A program made the translations under genes and the position numbers. Shown here piece after piece: positions 19,562 to 29,002 of a stretch of DNA of 50,088 bases (the first letter of the stretch is position 1; each line of letters starts with the position of its first letter). The notes below the pieces were generated by a model. The model was not told the origin of the DNA, made no database searches, and saw only the letters and a list, made by a program, of their open reading frames with translations. Location: contig JABIHN010000104.1 of the NCBI GenBank assembly GCA_018649625.1, forward strand, positions 1 through 50,088, given 5' to 3'. This stretch comes from Fidelibacterota bacterium. Its GTDB lineage: Bacteria > Fidelibacterota > Marinisomatia > Marinisomatales > UBA1611.

Positions 19562-20980
19562 GTGTTTAGTTTTATTTTTCCTCAAGATAAGAAGATTTCA
19601 AAAGATGTCTTTACTTTAGCATATCCAGTAATAATCAGCAACTTAAGTCGCGTTCTTATGAGTATTTTTGATGTTGCTATGGTGGGAAGACTGGGTATTG
19701 AGGCTTTAGCTGCAACCGGGATGGGGGCTATGTTGCTTTGGGGTGCTTTAAGTTTGGTGTTGGGAATTCGAACAGCTGTACAAACAGTTGCATCTAGACG
19801 ATTAGGACAAAAAAAAGACAAGGAAGCTGGCACCGCTTTTCACAACGGTCTTATTATGGCAACTTTTTATGCGGTGCCGATGTCTTTTGCGGGTTGGTTT
19901 TTAGCAAAAGATATAATACCATTTTTTATAGACGACTCCATCGCAATGCCGTTGGCTGTAGATTATTTTTCAATTATTTCTTTGAGCCTTTTATTTTCAG
20001 CCTACAGTTTTGTGTTTCAAGGGTTTTACACGGGTGTGGAAAAAACCAAAATTCATATGAATGTTACGGTCACCAGTAATCTTATAAATATTTATCTTAA
20101 TGCGGGATTTATTTATGGTTCGGACGGCATTGCACAGTTTTTTACCGAAACAATTCCGTCGCTATCTTTTTTAACGGTATTTTGGACTTGGCCAGGTTTT
20201 CCTGCGTTGGGTGTAAAGGGCGCAGCGATTGCAACGCTTATCGCATCATTTTGGATGATGATGCACTATTTTTTGTTTTTATTTTCAGATCAAATTAAAG
20301 ATCGTTTTGAAGTTTTTAATTTTTCCATTAAAAAGACAATGATGAAGCGACAATTAAAACTTGCCTTACCTCAAGGCGCCCAAGAAGCCATTATTGCTGT
20401 GGGGTGGTCGGTTTTTTATAAGATTATGGGTACAATTGGACTCGTCGAATTAGCCACAACAGAGCTCTTGTTTACAATTATGCATGCGTCTTTTATGCCA
20501 GCGCTCGGGGTGGGACAAGCCTGCGCAACGTTGGTTAGTAAATACATGGGCGAAAAAAAGATCCATAAAGCAGAAGCCAGTATTAAAGAATCAATTCGGC
20601 TATCGGTATATATTATGGGAACCATGGGTATAAGTTTTATTGTTATTCCGGAATATTATCTTTTTTTATTTACAGATGATCCTGAAATAATTCGGATGGG
20701 TATTTTTGGTTTACGAATGATTGGTGCTGTTCAGTTTTTAGATGCTATTGGTTTTACGCTTTGGTTTGCGTTATCAGGCGCTGGAAACACGTTTTTTCCA
20801 GCAATGGTAGAATCGTGTCTAACTTGGGGTGTTGTTGTTTTTGGAAGTTATATTTTAGGGATAGTTTATGATTTTGGATTTAAGGCCCCATGGATGCTTT
20901 TCCCTGTTTATATGGGGTTATTCGCCGGAATAATGATTTGGAAAATTAAAAAAGGCGACTGGAAAGAGATTGAAGTATAA
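19562..20980 (+). CDS. MATE family multidrug/cation exporter
   Basis: Inner-membrane antiporter of 472 residues, with about twelve hydrophobic segments in the two six-helix bundles typical of MATE proteins. The N-terminal signature is DVFTLAYPVIISNLSRVLMS, with DVAMVGRLG and a second-half counterpart, KLALPQGAQEAI. The sequence GVGQACATLVSKYMG in the second half and RTAVQTVASRRLGQKK in the first are the paired conserved stretches. The GTG start at 19562 comes directly after the stop of the small upstream gene and lacks a clear ribosome site, pointing to translational coupling. Substrate not predictable. Confidence 0.9.
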   Translation: MFSFIFPQDKKISKDVFTLAYPVIISNLSRVLMSIFDVAMVGRLGIEALAATGMGAMLLWGALSLVLGIRTAVQTVASRRLGQKKDKEAGTAFHNGLIMATFYAVPMSFAGWFLAKDIIPFFIDDSIAMPLAVDYFSIISLSLLFSAYSFVFQGFYTGVEKTKIHMNVTVTSNLINIYLNAGFIYGSDGIAQFFTETIPSLSFLTVFWTWPGFPALGVKGAAIATLIASFWMMMHYFLFLFSDQIKDRFEVFNFSIKKTMMKRQLKLALPQGAQEAIIAVGWSVFYKIMGTIGLVELATTELLFTIMHASFMPALGVGQACATLVSKYMGEKKIHKAEASIKESIRLSVYIMGTMGISFIVIPEYYLFLFTDDPEIIRMGIFGLRMIGAVQFLDAIGFTLWFALSGAGNTFFPAMVESCLTWGVVVFGSYILGIVYDFGFKAPWMLFPVYMGLFAGIMIWKIKKGDWKEIEV

Positions 20981-21070
20981 TTAAAATATAATTTTCGACC
21001 TCGCGAGTGGATAAACAAATTATATAGTGTAAATTTCAGGCTAACAACAACCATCTAATTTTCAAAAATA

Positions 21071-23722
21071 ATGACCCCTTATAAAGATCCTGACCCAGAA
21101 GAAACACAAGAATGGATTGAATCTATTGAAGACGCCCTAGAAGAACATGGATTTGAACGTACAAGAGAATTATTAGAAACATTAATTGATTATGCTCAGT
21201 CAAAAGGCGCTCGGTTGCCTTTTAATACAAGTACGCCTTTTATAAATACTATTTTACCTGGCCAACAACCAGAATACCCCGGAAACCGTGAAATTGAACG
21301 GAAAATAAAATCCATTATTCGATGGAATGCTATGGCTATGGTGACAAAAGCCAACAAAGAGACGCCAGGAATTGGTGGACATATTTCAACATATGCTTCA
21401 GCTGCCACGCTTTATGAGGTTGCTTTTAATCATATTTTTAAAGGGGCAAACCACCCTAACGGATTAGATCTCGTTTTTTTTCAAGGGCACGCTTCCCCCG
21501 GGATTTATTCACGGGCCTATCTTGAAGGTCGATTTAACAAAGATCATCTTAATAATTTTCGCCGAGAACTATCTAAGGAAGGAGGCCTTTCTTCTTATCC
21601 TCATCCGTACTTGATGCCGAAATTTTGGCAATTTGCTACAGTTTCAATGGGGCTCGGTCCAATCATGGCTATTTACCAAGCGCGGTTTATGAGGTATATG
21701 ATTGATCGCGGGTTTATGCATGATACGGGTCGAAAAGTTTTTGCGTATCTTGGAGACGGGGAAATGGATGAACCTGAAGCAAAAGGAGCTCTTACTCTCG
21801 CATCAAGAGAAGAATTAGACAATTTAGTATTTGTGGTGAACTGTAATCTGCAAAGATTAGATGGCCCGGTACGAGGAAATTCAAAGGTAATTCAAGAATT
21901 AGAAGGTGCGTTTAGAGGTGCCGGATGGAATGTGATAAAAGTGATTTGGGGAACAGATTGGGACGATCTTATAGAAAGCGACTCTACCGGAATTTTACTT
22001 CAAAGATTGGAAGAGATTGTAGACGGAGACTTATTGAAATATGTAGTTGAAGGCGGTGCATATTTGCGAAAACATTTTTACGGGAAATATCCGGAGCTCT
22101 TAAAAATGGTAGAACATATTTCTGATGATAAGTTAGCAAAAATGAGATTAGGAGGACACGACCCTCTGAAAATGTATGCAGCTTACAACGAAGCAGTGAA
22201 TTTTAAAGGAAAGCCGACTGTAATTCTTGCGAGAACAATAAAAGGGTATGGCTTAGGAGAAGCGGGCGAAGGCCGTAACATTACTCACAATCAGAAAAAG
22301 CTTAACGAAAAAGAACTACTCGAATTTAGAGATAGGTTTAATGTTCCACTATCCGACGAACAAGCAATGAAAGCGCCTTTTTATCATTTCGAAGAAGACA
22401 GCCCTGAATACAAATATTTATTGGAGCGACGTGAATCATTAGGCGGATCGCTTCCAATTCGAATAGATAAATCCAAACCATTAGATATACCGGGTCTTTC
22501 TATATTTCAAGAATTATTAGATGGGACCGGCGAAAGAGAGATATCAACTACGATGGTATTTATTCGATTATTAACATTGTTAACAAAAGACAAAATAATT
22601 GGAAAACATATTGTCCCAATTGTTCCAGATGAAGCGCGAACATTTGGAATGGACCCTCTTTTTCGACAATTAGGGATTTACGCTCACAAAGGACAACTTT
22701 ATGACCCGGTAGATTCAGATCAGTTTCTATTTTACAAAGAAGCCGTTGATGGCCAAATACTTGAAGAAGGTATTAATGAGGCGGGTGCAATTTCTTCTTT
22801 TATTGCTGCAGGAACAAGCTACGTAAATCATGGCGTAAAAATGATTCCATTTTATATTTATTACTCCATGTTCGGGTTTCAACGTATTTGGGATTTTATC
22901 TGGGCTGCAGGTGATATGCGAACTCGAGGTTTTCTGTTGGGAGGAACCGCTGGGCGAACAACATTGAACGGTGAAGGATTACAACATCAAGATGGCCATA
23001 GCCATTTAGCCGCCGCTGCCACACCTAATATTAAAGCATATGATTTGGCGTATGCATATGAGATTGCAATCATAGTGAATCAAGGCATCAAAGAAATGAG
23101 CCAAGACGATAAAGATGTTATTTATTATTTAACGGTAGAAAACGAGAATTATCTTCATCCGCCGTTGCCCGAAGGCGTAGAAGATGATATTATAAAAGGG
23201 CTTTATAAAATTAAGTCAACGGAAAACCCAACAGTTCGACTTTTAGGGTCAGGACCGATTTTAGGTGAAGTATTAGCTGCTGCAGATCTCTTAAAAAAGG
23301 ACTGGAATATTGAGCCAGGAATTTGGAATGTTACAAGTTTTAGCGAGCTTCGAAGAAACGCTGAAGAAGTTCAAAGGTGGAACTTAATTCATCCCGACGA
23401 GACACCACGAAAATCCCATCTAGAAGAATCGTTAAGTAAAAACCGAGTTCCAACAGTGGCTTCATCTGATTATGTTAAAATGGTTTCAGAGCAAATAGGG
23501 CCTTATGTTCCCGGTCCTTATTATACGCTGGGGACGGATGGTTTTGGGCGAAGTGAAACACGCGAAAACTTGAGACACTTTTTTGAAGTGGATAGGTATT
23601 ATATCGTTCTTGCGGCAATTCGCGCATTAGCTTTAGACGGAAAAATGGACATATCAAAAGCAGATGATGTTATGAAAAAATATAATATTGACCGAGAAAA
23701 ACCAAGCCCCATAACGGTTTAG
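21071..23722 (+). CDS. aceE: pyruvate dehydrogenase E1 component, homodimeric type
   Basis: Thiamine-diphosphate enzyme that decarboxylates pyruvate and passes the acetyl group to lipoyl-E2. The 883 residues match the one-chain AceE of Proteobacteria (about 887) rather than the two-chain form. Seen are GIGGHISTYASAATLYEVAFNH, FFQGHASPGIYSRAYLEGR, the TPP-Mg motif GDGEMDEPEAKG ending in NCNLQRLDGPVRGN, IVPDEARTFGMD, GYG with TIKGYGLGEAGEGRN, and GTAGRTTLNGEGLQHQDGHS. It heads the aceE-aceF-lpdA operon; aceF starts 8 bases downstream. The 90-base leader (20981-21070) has an 8-base palindrome CTCGCGAG but no promoter I can support. Confidence 0.97.
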   Translation: MTPYKDPDPEETQEWIESIEDALEEHGFERTRELLETLIDYAQSKGARLPFNTSTPFINTILPGQQPEYPGNREIERKIKSIIRWNAMAMVTKANKETPGIGGHISTYASAATLYEVAFNHIFKGANHPNGLDLVFFQGHASPGIYSRAYLEGRFNKDHLNNFRRELSKEGGLSSYPHPYLMPKFWQFATVSMGLGPIMAIYQARFMRYMIDRGFMHDTGRKVFAYLGDGEMDEPEAKGALTLASREELDNLVFVVNCNLQRLDGPVRGNSKVIQELEGAFRGAGWNVIKVIWGTDWDDLIESDSTGILLQRLEEIVDGDLLKYVVEGGAYLRKHFYGKYPELLKMVEHISDDKLAKMRLGGHDPLKMYAAYNEAVNFKGKPTVILARTIKGYGLGEAGEGRNITHNQKKLNEKELLEFRDRFNVPLSDEQAMKAPFYHFEEDSPEYKYLLERRESLGGSLPIRIDKSKPLDIPGLSIFQELLDGTGEREISTTMVFIRLLTLLTKDKIIGKHIVPIVPDEARTFGMDPLFRQLGIYAHKGQLYDPVDSDQFLFYKEAVDGQILEEGINEAGAISSFIAAGTSYVNHGVKMIPFYIYYSMFGFQRIWDFIWAAGDMRTRGFLLGGTAGRTTLNGEGLQHQDGHSHLAAAATPNIKAYDLAYAYEIAIIVNQGIKEMSQDDKDVIYYLTVENENYLHPPLPEGVEDDIIKGLYKIKSTENPTVRLLGSGPILGEVLAAADLLKKDWNIEPGIWNVTSFSELRRNAEEVQRWNLIHPDETPRKSHLEESLSKNRVPTVASSDYVKMVSEQIGPYVPGPYYTLGTDGFGRSETRENLRHFFEVDRYYIVLAAIRALALDGKMDISKADDVMKKYNIDREKPSPITV

Positions 23723-23730
23723 GAAATAAA

Positions 23731-24999
23731 ATGATTAAAGAAATAGTTTTACCTGATTTAGGTGAAGGCATTGATGGTGCCGAAGTAAGTGAAGTTCCTG
23801 TTTCAATTGGAGACCGCGTTGGTCATGATGATACAATTTTAGTATTAGAATCAGACAAGGCATCTATGGAAATTCCAGCGGAAACAACGGGAAGCATTGT
23901 TGAAATATTAGTGACAGCAGGTGATGAGTTGAAAACGGGCCACTTGCTTATGAAGATTGAAGTTTCGGATGAAAACCAGGGCGATATCTCACAATCAAAA
24001 GAAAATATAGAAGATGTTAAACTGGAACAGGAAAAACAAACACATCGCCCGGTGCCCGTTCCCGCTGAAGCAATACAAAAACTAGATCAAGGTGATAATA
24101 TTGCTACGGGTATTTTTGCATCACCAGGGGTTCGACGATTATCTAGAGAATTAAATATTGATTTAAAAATTATTAAGGGGACAGGCCAAAAAGGACGAAT
24201 TACCAAAGACGATCTTAATGGGTATATAAAACTTCAAATGGCCATGTCATCTGGATTGAGTTTATTACCTAAACAAGAAATTGATTTTTCAACATGGGGA
24301 GATGTTGAAAGTCGAAAACTAACAAGAATTCAAAAAATTACCGGTGAGCGCCTCCAAGTTGCTTGGCAATCTATTCCTCATGTGACTCAATTTGATGAAG
24401 CGGACATCACAGACTTAGATGTTTTTCGCAAAGAACTTAAGTTGGAAGGCATTGAAAAAGGAATTAAGATTACCTTTCTTCCGTTTATTATGAAAGCTGT
24501 CGCAATTGTTTTAAAAGAAATGCCAGAATTCAATAGCTCACTGGATTTTTCTAATCAAAACTTAGTTTTAAAAAACTATTATCATCTAGGAGTCGCTGTT
24601 GACACACCTAACGGGCTAACGGTTCCGGTTATAAAAGACGTTAATCAAAAAACTATATTTGAATTATCAGAAACCCTTACAGATTTAAGTACTCGTGCTC
24701 GAGATAAAAAATTAAAACCAGATGAAATGAAAGGCGGTACATTTACTATCTCTAGTTTAGGCGGCATTGGAGGAACAGGGTTTTCACCTATTGTGAATCC
24801 TCCAGAGGTGGCCATTATGGGTGTTTCAAGAAGCAAATGGAAACCGGTATATGATAAAAAACTGGGAGAATTTCTCCCAAGATTTATAATGCCATTTTCA
24901 TTATCATACGATCATCGAGTAATTGACGGTGCAGCTGCCGCAACTTTTACATCAAGGCTTGCAAAAATATTTTCTGATGTTTCTAATTTCAAAGGATAA
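23731..24999 (+). CDS. aceF: pyruvate dehydrogenase E2, dihydrolipoamide acetyltransferase
   Basis: Core of the pyruvate dehydrogenase complex; it transfers acetyl groups from lipoyl-lysine to CoA. There is one lipoyl domain (about 1-77, ESDKASME with lipoyl Lys43), a charged linker, a peripheral-subunit-binding domain (about 127-165, ASPGVRRLSRELNIDL and GRITKDDLNGY) and the catalytic domain to residue 422, with the active-site motif SYDHRVIDGA (His395, Asp399). One lipoyl domain makes it short compared with the three-domain E. coli protein. AGGA stands before the ATG; lpdA follows 3 bases after the stop. Confidence 0.97.
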   Translation: MIKEIVLPDLGEGIDGAEVSEVPVSIGDRVGHDDTILVLESDKASMEIPAETTGSIVEILVTAGDELKTGHLLMKIEVSDENQGDISQSKENIEDVKLEQEKQTHRPVPVPAEAIQKLDQGDNIATGIFASPGVRRLSRELNIDLKIIKGTGQKGRITKDDLNGYIKLQMAMSSGLSLLPKQEIDFSTWGDVESRKLTRIQKITGERLQVAWQSIPHVTQFDEADITDLDVFRKELKLEGIEKGIKITFLPFIMKAVAIVLKEMPEFNSSLDFSNQNLVLKNYYHLGVAVDTPNGLTVPVIKDVNQKTIFELSETLTDLSTRARDKKLKPDEMKGGTFTISSLGGIGGTGFSPIVNPPEVAIMGVSRSKWKPVYDKKLGEFLPRFIMPFSLSYDHRVIDGAAAATFTSRLAKIFSDVSNFKG

Positions 25000-25002
25000 T
25001 AA

Positions 25003-26418
25003 ATGTCAGAAACAAAACATGTTGAATTAGTTGTTATAGGCGCAGGCCCAGGTGGATATGCAGCGGCGTTTCGAGCAGCCGATTTAGGAAAGAGAGTTTT
25101 ATTAATTGACAAAGACCCGACCTTAGGAGGAGTTTGTTTAAATCGCGGATGTATCCCATCAAAGGCGCTACTACACATTTCTAAAGTAATAGAAGAAGCA
25201 GAAAGCTTATCAACAATGGGAATTACCTATGGGAAGCCCGAAATCGATTTGGATGCAGTTCGCGCTCATAAAAATAAAATTGTTTCACAATTAAGCGGCG
25301 GGATCTCACAGTTAGCTAAAGCAAGACACGTGGAAACACTAAGAGGTGGAGCTTCTTTTAAATCAAATTCTGAATTAACAGTTAATACGGAAACGGGCGA
25401 GATATCAATTAGTTTTGATAAGTGTATTATTGCTGCTGGCTCAACATCGGTTATGATTCCTGGTGTACCGAAAAACCACCCGTCCATTCTTACATCAAAA
25501 ACAGCGCTTGATTTAATTGACATCCCAGAAAGACTTTTGGTAATTGGCGGTGGCGTGATTGGTTTAGAGCTTGGACAGGTATACGCAGCCCTCGGGTCTA
25601 AGGTATCGGTGGTTGAGTTTTTACCTAATTTAATTCCCGGTGCAGATCAAGATATTGTCAAACCTCTTCAGCGAAAATTAAAAAAACAATTTGAATCAAT
25701 CTTACTTTCATCAAAAGTAACTGCCATTGAGCCCAATGAAGATGAAACGCTAAACGTCACGATTGAAAACAATAAAGGAACGATCACAGAAACTTATAAT
25801 AAGGTTTTAGTGGCGGTGGGTCGCAAACCAAACACTCAAATTTTGAATATAAAATCAACGACTATACAATTGGATGATCGCGGATTTATTCAAGTTGATT
25901 TATATCAACAAACATCAGTAAAAAACATTTTTGCTATTGGAGACATCGTTGGAAACCCAATGTTGGCCCATAAGGCGACCCACGAAGGAAAGGTGGCAGC
26001 AGAAGTGGCATCAGGGCACTCAGCTGTTTTTGATGCTCGAGCAATTCCTTCTGTTGTTTTTACCGACCCGGAAGTTGCTTGGGCTGGACTCACAGAAACC
26101 GAAGCTAAAGAAAATGGAATCTCGTATGAAAAAGGTGAGTTTCCATGGGCTGCCAGCGGCAAAGCAATTGCTATGGGGGCCAATCAGGGTAAAACTAAAA
26201 TTTTATTTGACCCAAAAACAAAACAAACACTTGGTGTTGGTATTGTTGGGCCGGGAGCGGGGGATTTAATTTCTGAAGGCATGCTTGCTATTGAAATGGG
26301 TGCTGACGCTGAAGATATTGGGCTTACAATTCACCCTCACCCAACTCTCGGGGAATCGTTTGCTGCAGCCGCTGAAGCGTTTTCAGGCACAATTACAGAC
26401 CTATATATTCCAAAATAA
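25003..26418 (+). CDS. lpdA: dihydrolipoamide dehydrogenase (E3)
   Basis: Flavoprotein that reoxidises the dihydrolipoyl arm and produces NADH. It has 471 residues. The N-terminal FAD fold carries GAGPGG (from residue 13), followed by the redox disulfide GGVCLNRGCIPSK (Cys45-Cys50). The NAD-binding fold carries GGGVIGLELGQVYAALGSKV, and the second FAD segment is FAIGDIVGNPMLAHKATHEG. The His-Glu pair at the dimer interface is in HPHPTLGESF. AAAGGA precedes the ATG. It could also serve other lipoyl complexes such as 2-oxoglutarate dehydrogenase or glycine cleavage. Confidence 0.97.
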   Translation: MSETKHVELVVIGAGPGGYAAAFRAADLGKRVLLIDKDPTLGGVCLNRGCIPSKALLHISKVIEEAESLSTMGITYGKPEIDLDAVRAHKNKIVSQLSGGISQLAKARHVETLRGGASFKSNSELTVNTETGEISISFDKCIIAAGSTSVMIPGVPKNHPSILTSKTALDLIDIPERLLVIGGGVIGLELGQVYAALGSKVSVVEFLPNLIPGADQDIVKPLQRKLKKQFESILLSSKVTAIEPNEDETLNVTIENNKGTITETYNKVLVAVGRKPNTQILNIKSTTIQLDDRGFIQVDLYQQTSVKNIFAIGDIVGNPMLAHKATHEGKVAAEVASGHSAVFDARAIPSVVFTDPEVAWAGLTETEAKENGISYEKGEFPWAASGKAIAMGANQGKTKILFDPKTKQTLGVGIVGPGAGDLISEGMLAIEMGADAEDIGLTIHPHPTLGESFAAAAEAFSGTITDLYIPK

Positions 26419-26423
26419 AAAAT

Positions 26424-28985
26424 ATGAATTTAAAAACAACTTTTATTTACACTCTTTTTGTATTTGCAATCTTATATGCGCAGAATCAAAACTCGGAACA
26501 ACCGCCATCAGTAACAGTTGGAGCTTCAAAGCAAATAAGCGATCCTAAAAAGAAAACAATGGAAGACGCGCTGAAGGATAAAAAAGAAATTCCCGGTTTT
26601 TTTACTTTATATCAAGATACTGCAAATGGGAAATTATCAATGTTGCTTAAAAAAGATCAAATTGGAAAAGAGTTTATCCATTTTGTTCACGGTATAAACG
26701 GTCAATTAAGTACCGGGGTGTTCAAGGGAAGCTATCGCGGTTCTCGAATAATGAAATTAAACAGGTATTTTAACCGTGTAGAATTTGAAGTTCAAAATAA
26801 CGCTTTTTGGTTTGATCCTAAAACGCCCCTTAGTAAATCTGCAGATGCAAATATCAGTACGGCTATTTTAGCGTCATCAATAATTATTGCTGAAAAGGAT
26901 GGTAACATATTAATTGACATTGATAACATCTTTTTATCTGAAGCACTTCATCAAATTACTCGCGGCCTAATTCCGGGCGGTAAAAATAAAAACCCATTTA
27001 AACTTGGGAAACTCGCCAAGGAAAGAACAAAGTATGACGGCGTTCACAATTACCCAGAAAACACAGATTTAATAGTACAATATGTATTCACGAATCCATC
27101 CCCCACTAATTGGGGATCTGATCGAGGCCTTACGGATGCTCGCTCAGTGAATGTAAAAATTCAACATAGCTTTATAAAAATTCCTGAAAATAATTACAAC
27201 CCACGCTTTGAAGATGTTCGAGTTGGATATTTTACAACTCAAGTAACGGACATGACAACACCTGATGATGTAACGCCGTTTAGAGACCTAATTCACAGGT
27301 GGAACCTTGTAAAGAAAAACCCCGATCAGGGAATTTCTGAACCAATTGAGCCGATTGTCTGGTGGATTGAAAACACAACACCACATGAATTTAGAAAAGC
27401 GATTGAAGAAGGCGTATTAGGATGGAATAAGGCATTTGAAAAAGCGGGATTTATAAATGCTATTCAAGTAAAAATACAACCAGATGATGCAACATGGGAT
27501 GCGGGAGACATTCGATATAATGTTCTCCGATGGACATCGTCTCCAAATCCTCCTTTTGGTGGATATGGTCCGAGTTTTGTTAATCCGAAGACAGGTCAAA
27601 TTCTTGGAGCGGATATAATGTTGGAATATGTTTATTTTACGAACCGCGTGAAATATGAACAGCTTCATAAAACATTTGATATAGATATTGAACTAGATTC
27701 ACAAAACACATGTTTTGCCGGAGATTACCTTCATCAAGGCAACTTATTTGGGATGGCGGCACTCAGTTCAATTGATAATTTTTCACAATTAGAACAACAC
27801 AGATTGATTTATGAAAGTCTCGTAAAACTTACCCTTCATGAGGTTGGACACACTTTAGGGTTAAATCATAATTTTTTTGCAAGCAATTTTCATAGCTTAA
27901 AAAACATTCATAATAGAAACATTACAGAGCCCGTTGGGCTCACATCATCTGTTATGGATTATGTATCAGCCAATGTGAATGCATCTCCAAAGCACCATGG
28001 CCAATTTTATTCTACAACACCGGGCCCTTATGATATTTGGGCAATTGAATTTGGATATACACCTTCTTACGAAAGCTTTGTAGATGAGCGAGAAAGAATG
28101 AAGTTACTTTTAGATAAATCTACAAAAATTGAATTGGGGTTTGGAAATGACGCTGATGATATGCGTTCTGCAGGAAAAGGAATTGACCCAAGAATAAACG
28201 TATCAGATATGAGTAGTGACGCAATTGATTACGCACAACAAAGAATGGATATTGTACGTTCTCTCTATCCTGGACTCAAATCAAGATATGAAATATCTGG
28301 AGAATCGTACCATGCATTTACAGATGCTTTCTCAATCTTAAACCGAGAATACACCAATTCAGCTAAGGTGATATCTAGATATATTGGTGGTGTTTATTTA
28401 GACCGGTCTTTTGTGGGACAAGAAAAAAAGAATGACCCCTTTACCCCGGTACCAGAAGACAAACAAAAATGGGCAATGACACTTCTTGAAAATTATATTT
28501 TCTCACCCACCGCCTTTGAGTTACCAAAAGAGACTTATAGTCATCTTCAATGGGAAAGGCGAGGGTTCAGCGGAACCAAAGACCCTAAAATTCTTGATAT
28601 GGTTTTAAATACACAAAAAGGAATATTGGACCATCTCTTGCACATTAATGTATTAAAGAGAATTTCAAATACAGAATTGTATGGCAATACGTACGGTTTA
28701 CATAAAATGATGGGAGATCTTACACGGAGTTGTTTTTCTGTAGATGCGGGAAAAAATGTAATTGGAATGCGCCGCAATCTTCAAATAGAGTATGTTGAGC
28801 GGTTAATTCGTATTATACAGAACAAAGGTAGTGTTAAATATGATTATTTATCGGTTTCATTTGCGTTTGAAAATTTAAATAAAATTAAAAAATATATTTT
28901 AAAATCTCATGGATTGGATGAAGCAACAAAAATTCATCGAAAGTATTTAACTTACCGTATTGATAAAATATTAATAATAAATTAA
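26424..28985 (+). CDS. exported zinc metalloprotease, DUF5117/metzincin type
   Basis: Large exported protease of 853 residues with an N-terminal signal peptide (about residues 1-18). The N-terminal half contains a DUF5117-like module (GFFTLYQDTANGKLSMLL, FIHFVHGINGQLSTG, GSYRGSRIMKLNRYF). The catalytic site is HEVGHTLGLNHN (H472, E473, H476, H482), the metzincin pattern HExxHxxGxxH, followed by SSVMDYVSANVN with the methionine of the met-turn. The C-terminal part resembles the DUF4953-like region of the same family. The gene starts 5 bases after lpdA, so it is probably on the same transcript. The natural substrate is unknown. Confidence 0.85.
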   Translation: MNLKTTFIYTLFVFAILYAQNQNSEQPPSVTVGASKQISDPKKKTMEDALKDKKEIPGFFTLYQDTANGKLSMLLKKDQIGKEFIHFVHGINGQLSTGVFKGSYRGSRIMKLNRYFNRVEFEVQNNAFWFDPKTPLSKSADANISTAILASSIIIAEKDGNILIDIDNIFLSEALHQITRGLIPGGKNKNPFKLGKLAKERTKYDGVHNYPENTDLIVQYVFTNPSPTNWGSDRGLTDARSVNVKIQHSFIKIPENNYNPRFEDVRVGYFTTQVTDMTTPDDVTPFRDLIHRWNLVKKNPDQGISEPIEPIVWWIENTTPHEFRKAIEEGVLGWNKAFEKAGFINAIQVKIQPDDATWDAGDIRYNVLRWTSSPNPPFGGYGPSFVNPKTGQILGADIMLEYVYFTNRVKYEQLHKTFDIDIELDSQNTCFAGDYLHQGNLFGMAALSSIDNFSQLEQHRLIYESLVKLTLHEVGHTLGLNHNFFASNFHSLKNIHNRNITEPVGLTSSVMDYVSANVNASPKHHGQFYSTTPGPYDIWAIEFGYTPSYESFVDERERMKLLLDKSTKIELGFGNDADDMRSAGKGIDPRINVSDMSSDAIDYAQQRMDIVRSLYPGLKSRYEISGESYHAFTDAFSILNREYTNSAKVISRYIGGVYLDRSFVGQEKKNDPFTPVPEDKQKWAMTLLENYIFSPTAFELPKETYSHLQWERRGFSGTKDPKILDMVLNTQKGILDHLLHINVLKRISNTELYGNTYGLHKMMGDLTRSCFSVDAGKNVIGMRRNLQIEYVERLIRIIQNKGSVKYDYLSVSFAFENLNKIKKYILKSHGLDEATKIHRKYLTYRIDKILIIN

Positions 28986-29002
28986 AATGATAAGGATTTA
29001 TT

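Noticed and set aside
21000-21007. Palindrome CTCGCGAG upstream of aceE as an operator
   Set aside because: Eight bases is too short to support and no flanking symmetry was seen.
25327-25332. CACGTG core in lpdA as a second parS site
   Set aside because: The flanks (AGA before, GAAACA after) break the palindrome; it lies within coding sequence and matches parS poorly.
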